DNA of 47,110 bases from the NCBI GenBank assembly GCA_902795045.1, contig CADBJU010000008.1, forward strand, positions 1 to 47,110, written 5' to 3'. The stretch is from Oscillospiraceae bacterium (GTDB lineage Bacteria; Bacillota; Clostridia; Oscillospirales; Oscillospiraceae). The first letter of the stretch is position 1, and each line of letters opens with the position of its first letter. The position numbers were made by a program, and so were the translations under genes. Shown here in pieces: positions 44,085 to 47,110 of the stretch. The notes beneath the pieces were generated by a model. That model was not told the origin of the DNA and did no database searches. It saw only the letters and a list, made by a program, of their open reading frames with translations.

Positions 44085-44734
44085 TGGCATATACAAACAG
44101 CGGTATGGTCGATTACACACGCCTGAGTCCCAACCGCTCTGGCCAGCGTACTCACACCATCGACCGTATTTCCCCGCATTGTGTTGTGGGCCACTGTACT
44201 GCGGAGGGGCTTGGTGACTGGTTTGCTAGGTCCTCCACGCAGGCATCCTCTAACTACGGCATCGACCGCAATGGTCGTGTCGGCCTTTATGTGGAGGAGA
44301 AAAACCGTTCGTGGTGTACGTCCTCCAATGCCAACGATCAGAGAGCGGTCACCATCGAGTGCGCCAGCGATGCCAAAGAGCCGTACACGATGAAAAGCTC
44401 CGTTTATGCAACCCTTGTCAAGCTCTGCACAGACATCTGCCGCCGCAACGGAAAATCCAAGCTCCTGTGGCTGGGCGACAAGGACAAGGCCCTTGCTTAC
44501 AACCCCGCCGCCGATGAGATGGTCCTCACAGTCCATCGCTGGTTTGCAGACAAATCCTGTCCCGGCGAATGGCTCTATAGCAGGCTGGGCGATCTGGCCA
44601 GCAGGGTCACCGCTGCTTTGGGCGGGACCACGGAGCAGCCCACCCAGCCCGTGGAGCCGGAGCAGCCAAAAACGCAGATCTACCGGGTCAGCAAAACAAC
44701 GGTCCTTGGACTCCAACGAGAAAAGGGCTGCTGA
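44084..44734 (+). CDS. Phage-type N-acetylmuramoyl-L-alanine amidase, C-terminally truncated
   Basis: The 216-aa frame holds an amidase_2 domain. HTIDRISPHCVVGHCTAEGL gives the first zinc His and its surroundings. YGIDRNGRVGLYVEEKNRSWC follows, and VLTVHRWFADKSCPGEWLYSRL gives the second His and the Cys ligand. It cuts the MurNAc-L-Ala bond of peptidoglycan, as in siphophage endolysins of gut Bacillota. After a Pro/Glu-rich linker the expected cell-wall binding repeat begins (IYRVSKTTV) but ends after a few residues, so the targeting domain is lost. A palindrome begins 17 bases after the stop. No other intact phage genes are near, so this is a prophage remnant. Confidence 0.82.
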   Translation: MAYTNSGMVDYTRLSPNRSGQRTHTIDRISPHCVVGHCTAEGLGDWFARSSTQASSNYGIDRNGRVGLYVEEKNRSWCTSSNANDQRAVTIECASDAKEPYTMKSSVYATLVKLCTDICRRNGKSKLLWLGDKDKALAYNPAADEMVLTVHRWFADKSCPGEWLYSRLGDLASRVTAALGGTTEQPTQPVEPEQPKTQIYRVSKTTVLGLQREKGC

Positions 44735-44750
44735 GACGCGGGTAACAATT

Positions 44751-44889
44751 TCCGTGTCCGGACGTTTCCCTCACGGATAACGCACATAGTGCATGTCTGG
44801 TACAAGTGGTATACGTTTCTCAGCAGTTTGAGGTTTGTACCAGATTTCAGAAATGCGCGTTATCCGCGAACGATCGGTTCGGACACGGA
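44751..44889. repeat. 139-bp centred palindrome with three matching stem blocks
   Basis: Three pairs of inverted blocks share one exact centre at 44820. They are 44751-44760 with 44880-44889 (10 of 10 bp), 44772-44785 with 44855-44868 (12 of 14 bp) and 44796-44805 with 44835-44844 (10 of 10 bp). The intervening spacers are equal in length on both sides (11/11 and 10/10) but do not pair. The centre is a 29-base loop. It lies between the truncated amidase and the kinase-like gene. Confidence 0.85.
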
Positions 44890-44918
44890 TGGCGTTATTG
44901 TGACTGGAGTAATAATGG

Positions 44919-45500
44919 ATGGAATCAATTATTGCATGCGGAAAGAAATACCGTATCATAAAACTTCTTGGCCGTGGTAAGGGCGGCTATGCCTATCTTG
45001 CGGAAATTGAAGGCAGGCAGGCAGTAGTCAAAATAATCCATCATGAACCGTGCAAATTCTATTCTTTCGGCAATAAAATTGAAGCAGAAAAACGGGATTA
45101 TGAGCGGCTGCGGAAACTGGGAATCAGAGTTGCGGCGTTGATTGATATTGATGAAGATGCAGAAATCGTAGTGAAAGAATATATTGCCGGAAAGACGATC
45201 ATTGAATTGGTGCGGGATGGCGGTTCGACTGATATGTACTTGGATCAGGTACGGGAGATGGCAGCGAGGGCGAAAAAAGCCGGCCTGAATATTGATTACT
45301 TTCCAACCAATTATGTGATCCAGGACGGCCTGATCTGGTATGTAGATTACGAATGTAATGAATATACGGAAGAATGGAACTTTGAAAACTGGGGAATTCG
45401 ATACTGGTCCCGCACGCCTGAGTTCCTGGAACACTTGGAGTATCTGAAACGGCATCCGGAAAGAGCGATCGGCGTGAATGGAATTCAAAGCGAAAGCTGA
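44919..45500 (+). CDS. Small protein-kinase-fold protein (RIO/APH-like)
   Basis: The protein has 193 aa with a minimal kinase fold. LLGRGKGGYAYLAEI is the glycine loop, QAVVKI carries the ATP-anchoring Lys38, and KIEAEKRDYERL the helix C Glu. VVKEYIAGKTI is the hinge, GLNIDYFPTNYVIQDG the catalytic loop with Asp and Asn, and VDYECNEY the metal-binding stretch replacing DFG. It may phosphorylate a small molecule or protein; similar small proteins are sometimes annotated as serine/threonine or lipopolysaccharide core kinases. GGAG lies nine bases before the ATG at 44919. It starts 30 bases after the centred palindrome, which may therefore influence its expression. Confidence 0.75.
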   Translation: MESIIACGKKYRIIKLLGRGKGGYAYLAEIEGRQAVVKIIHHEPCKFYSFGNKIEAEKRDYERLRKLGIRVAALIDIDEDAEIVVKEYIAGKTIIELVRDGGSTDMYLDQVREMAARAKKAGLNIDYFPTNYVIQDGLIWYVDYECNEYTEEWNFENWGIRYWSRTPEFLEHLEYLKRHPERAIGVNGIQSES

Positions 45501-45577
45501 CAACGGAGATCGCAAATCAGCTATCATGGGGAGGCGACATAGAGCAACGACCACAATCGAACAGGAATAAAAAAGTG

Positions 45578-45640
45578 AACCCCGGCTGCATCGCAGTGAA
45601 GTTGTTACACTTCGCCGCTTTGTAGCCGGGGTTTCTTTCA
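45578..45640 (+). terminator. Hairpin terminator downstream of the kinase-like gene
   Basis: AACCCCGGCTGC (45578-45589) pairs with GTAGCCGGGGTT (45622-45633), with a 32-base loop, then a short T-rich tract. Confidence 0.7.
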
Positions 45641-45642
45641 TA

Positions 45643-45787
45643 CGATGAACACTTGAAGGCCTGGGAGACTATCAAGCAGAAGGAAAAGGCAGGGCGGGAG
45701 TGGCAAACAGGCTTTCTGAAATCTGCATTTGAGGAATCTTCCGCGCTGATAGAAAAGGCAAAAGAACGGAAGGGTTTCACAGACTGA
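45643..45787 (+). pseudogene. Remnant ORF of unknown origin
   Basis: An open frame without a start reads DEHLKAWETIKQKEKAGREW, continuing as a charged helix to KERKGFTD and a stop. It looks like the C-terminal helix of a larger protein, perhaps from the lost mobile element. I cannot name the family. Confidence 0.35.
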
Positions 45788-45853
45788 TCCATTCAAGTCG
45801 GCGAAGGATGTCTGACGTGATGAACTGTCGCCGCCAAGCTATCTTGTCGGGAA

Positions 45854-45912
45854 ATACACAGGGCTCCTGAGCGGAGTACTTTTGGGGGTCGGAGCGAAGG
45901 AGCCCTGTGTAT
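45854..45912. repeat. Perfect 15-bp inverted repeat with 29-base loop
   Basis: ATACACAGGGCTCCT (45854-45868) and AGGAGCCCTGTGTAT (45898-45912) are exact inverted repeats; no T-run follows. The loop is G-rich (ACTTTTGGGGGTCGGAG). No gene is seen in 45790-46105. It could be part of a transfer origin or recombination site of a lost element. Confidence 0.6.
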
Positions 45913-46105
45913 GCAGAGAGGCTGGCCGGGGAGTGACTTGTAACACTGATCCTTCTCTACTGGGTTCCTCTTATTCACGGTCAAACCGGATATGCTTGAT
46001 GACGCGTCGTGCCTGCACGTAAAGAAAAAGAGCTGGCCGTTTTCTTATTAAGTTCTCAATATGATATGTTCAGATGAGACAGTGCCTTACCAAAGCCTGC
46101 CTGTA

Positions 46106-47110
46106 TCAGAGGTTCTGCTCGCGCGCGGCAATGATATCCATAAGATATTCGGGGGTAAAGAACTTGTCCATGAATTGGTAGTAGCCAACCAAGGGGAGCA
46201 CGGCCTTGTACTGGTCGATCAGATGGTCCTGTTCGATATGAATGTCATCAGGCCCGGCGATGACCAGAACGTTCTGGTCGCCGGCCGAGTACGCCTTCCA
46301 TTCGATCTGGTCTGTCGACGGATCGCCGCAGCGCGCGAAATTGGCCCACATCTGCTGAACGGCCGTGAAAATCTCATCAGGGACGTTCGTGCCATTGAAT
46401 GGGCTGGCCGTCCCCACGCCGCGAAGGTTGAACTCAAAGATGAGCTCTACGGAATGTGCTGCCCCTAATTCCGCATTACTGCCCGGGTACGACCAGTAAT
46501 AGAAGAACGTTTTGTTGAACGCGCTCTGCACATCGAGCTGCTGAAGCAGAGCAACCCTGAATATGACCTCACTTAAGAACTCCGTCTCGATCAGTCCCGG
46601 CTCCTGAAGCCTGCAGACCCTCTGGAACTCCTCATAAGATTTCTTATCTTCTTCCTTCAGGTAGCGGAGTGCCTCACCCACGCTGTGCTGGGCGTGTATC
46701 TTCTGCTCTTCCAGACTCAGATTCGCGCCCTCGCCCATGAACAGTCTGGACTCATCGGCCGTGCTGCCTGCCATGATGGATATGTGCTTTGCGTAGCCTT
46801 TCTTGTACAGCTCGATGGGTGCCTCGGGGAGAACCTCATTTCCGTAGTAGGGGCTGCTCATGAACTTGTTGACCGCATTGACATACGCCTCATGGAGTTC
46901 CTCTTCGGTCAGAGCCATGATGTCGTCCATGGTCTTGCAGCCGGTGTACTCGAGCAGTGCCTTCGTCCTGCTCTGCGCAGTTTCACAGCCGACCGGCATG
47001 GCCGCGTAGACCGAGCCGCTCTGGGCGATGATCTTCTGGAAATACTGGTTTGCCTCCTTCATGACCGACAGAATGGAGACCGAACCGCCGCCGGCGCTTT
47101 GCCCGAAAAC
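46106..47110 (-). CDS. Type-B carboxylesterase (partial, C-terminal part)
   Basis: The gene enters from the right edge of the window, so its N-terminal part is missing; 334 residues are visible. They begin VFGQSAGGGSVSI, the nucleophile elbow of carboxylesterase/lipase family B (usual GESAGG, here with Gln). AGSTADESRLF gives the acidic residue region, and ELGAAHSVELIFEF supplies the catalytic His. The YYWSYPG and WANFARCGDPS segments are also typical. It hydrolyses carboxylic esters of unknown nature. Whether it has a signal peptide cannot be seen. Confidence 0.9.
   Translation of the reverse strand, partial: VFGQSAGGGSVSILSVMKEANQYFQKIIAQSGSVYAAMPVGCETAQSRTKALLEYTGCKTMDDIMALTEEELHEAYVNAVNKFMSSPYYGNEVLPEAPIELYKKGYAKHISIMAGSTADESRLFMGEGANLSLEEQKIHAQHSVGEALRYLKEEDKKSYEEFQRVCRLQEPGLIETEFLSEVIFRVALLQQLDVQSAFNKTFFYYWSYPGSNAELGAAHSVELIFEFNLRGVGTASPFNGTNVPDEIFTAVQQMWANFARCGDPSTDQIEWKAYSAGDQNVLVIAGPDDIHIEQDHLIDQYKAVLPLVGYYQFMDKFFTPEYLMDIIAAREQNL

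Overview
This window looks like chromosomal DNA from a GC-rich, anaerobic, probably gut-dwelling Bacillota of the Oscillospirales (Oscillospiraceae / Oscillibacter-like). That placement is an inference. It rests on sigma-A-type promoters with strong AGGAGG sites, a T-box in front of alaS, a PPi-type phosphofructokinase, RNase M5, an mltG-U32 (TrhP-type) pair and the overall codon use. No rRNA is present to settle it. There are no rRNAs and no CRISPR array.

Region 1 (1-10.9 kb) is ordinary core chromosome. It starts with the tail of an NSS-type transporter. Next come a VTT-domain membrane protein and a convergent operon of class II aldolase followed by a strikingly degenerate P-type ATPase. 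The aldolase is divergent from a PPi-type 6-phosphofructokinase. A C39-like papain-fold protein, a tandem mgtC pair behind a leader hairpin, and a murF-HAD pair divergent from a DEDDh exonuclease follow.

Region 2 (10.9-33.1 kb) holds a secreted S15 peptidase, an AbrB regulator, an exported adenosine deaminase flanked on one side by a broken copy of the yebC 3' end and on the other by intact yebC, and the comEC-holA-rnmV operon. It continues with T-box-alaS-HIT, mltG-U32-lipoprotein, a tiny cysteine-rich membrane protein with a structured leader, cyclodeaminase-Sir2, prfC, and a large MacB-like ABC ATPase-permease.

Region 3 (33.1-38.4 kb) begins and ends with tRNA genes (Arg-CCT and Ala-GGC). 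Between them lie a repeat-rich scar that repeats the tRNA-Arg 3' end, a small ORF, a Suv3-like helicase, an MFS transporter and a radical SAM protein ending in a sliding-clamp-type motif.

Region 4 (38.4-46.1 kb) is accessory DNA, with AT-richer stretches, pseudogenes and odd structures. It contains an RHH remnant, a STAS gene broken by a one-base shift, and a GT2-GH3 fusion protein of a kind I do not know to be characterised. It also has an orphan UbiX, a truncated HsdM start with an intact promoter, an FkbM/Ada-zinc-finger chimera, a truncated phage-type amidase, a 139-bp centred palindrome with three matching stem blocks, and a small kinase-like protein. The window ends inside a type-B carboxylesterase.

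The best candidates for an undescribed system are the STAS plus GT2-GH3 pair (39.2-42.3 kb) and the centred palindrome beside the kinase-like gene (44.75-45.5 kb).
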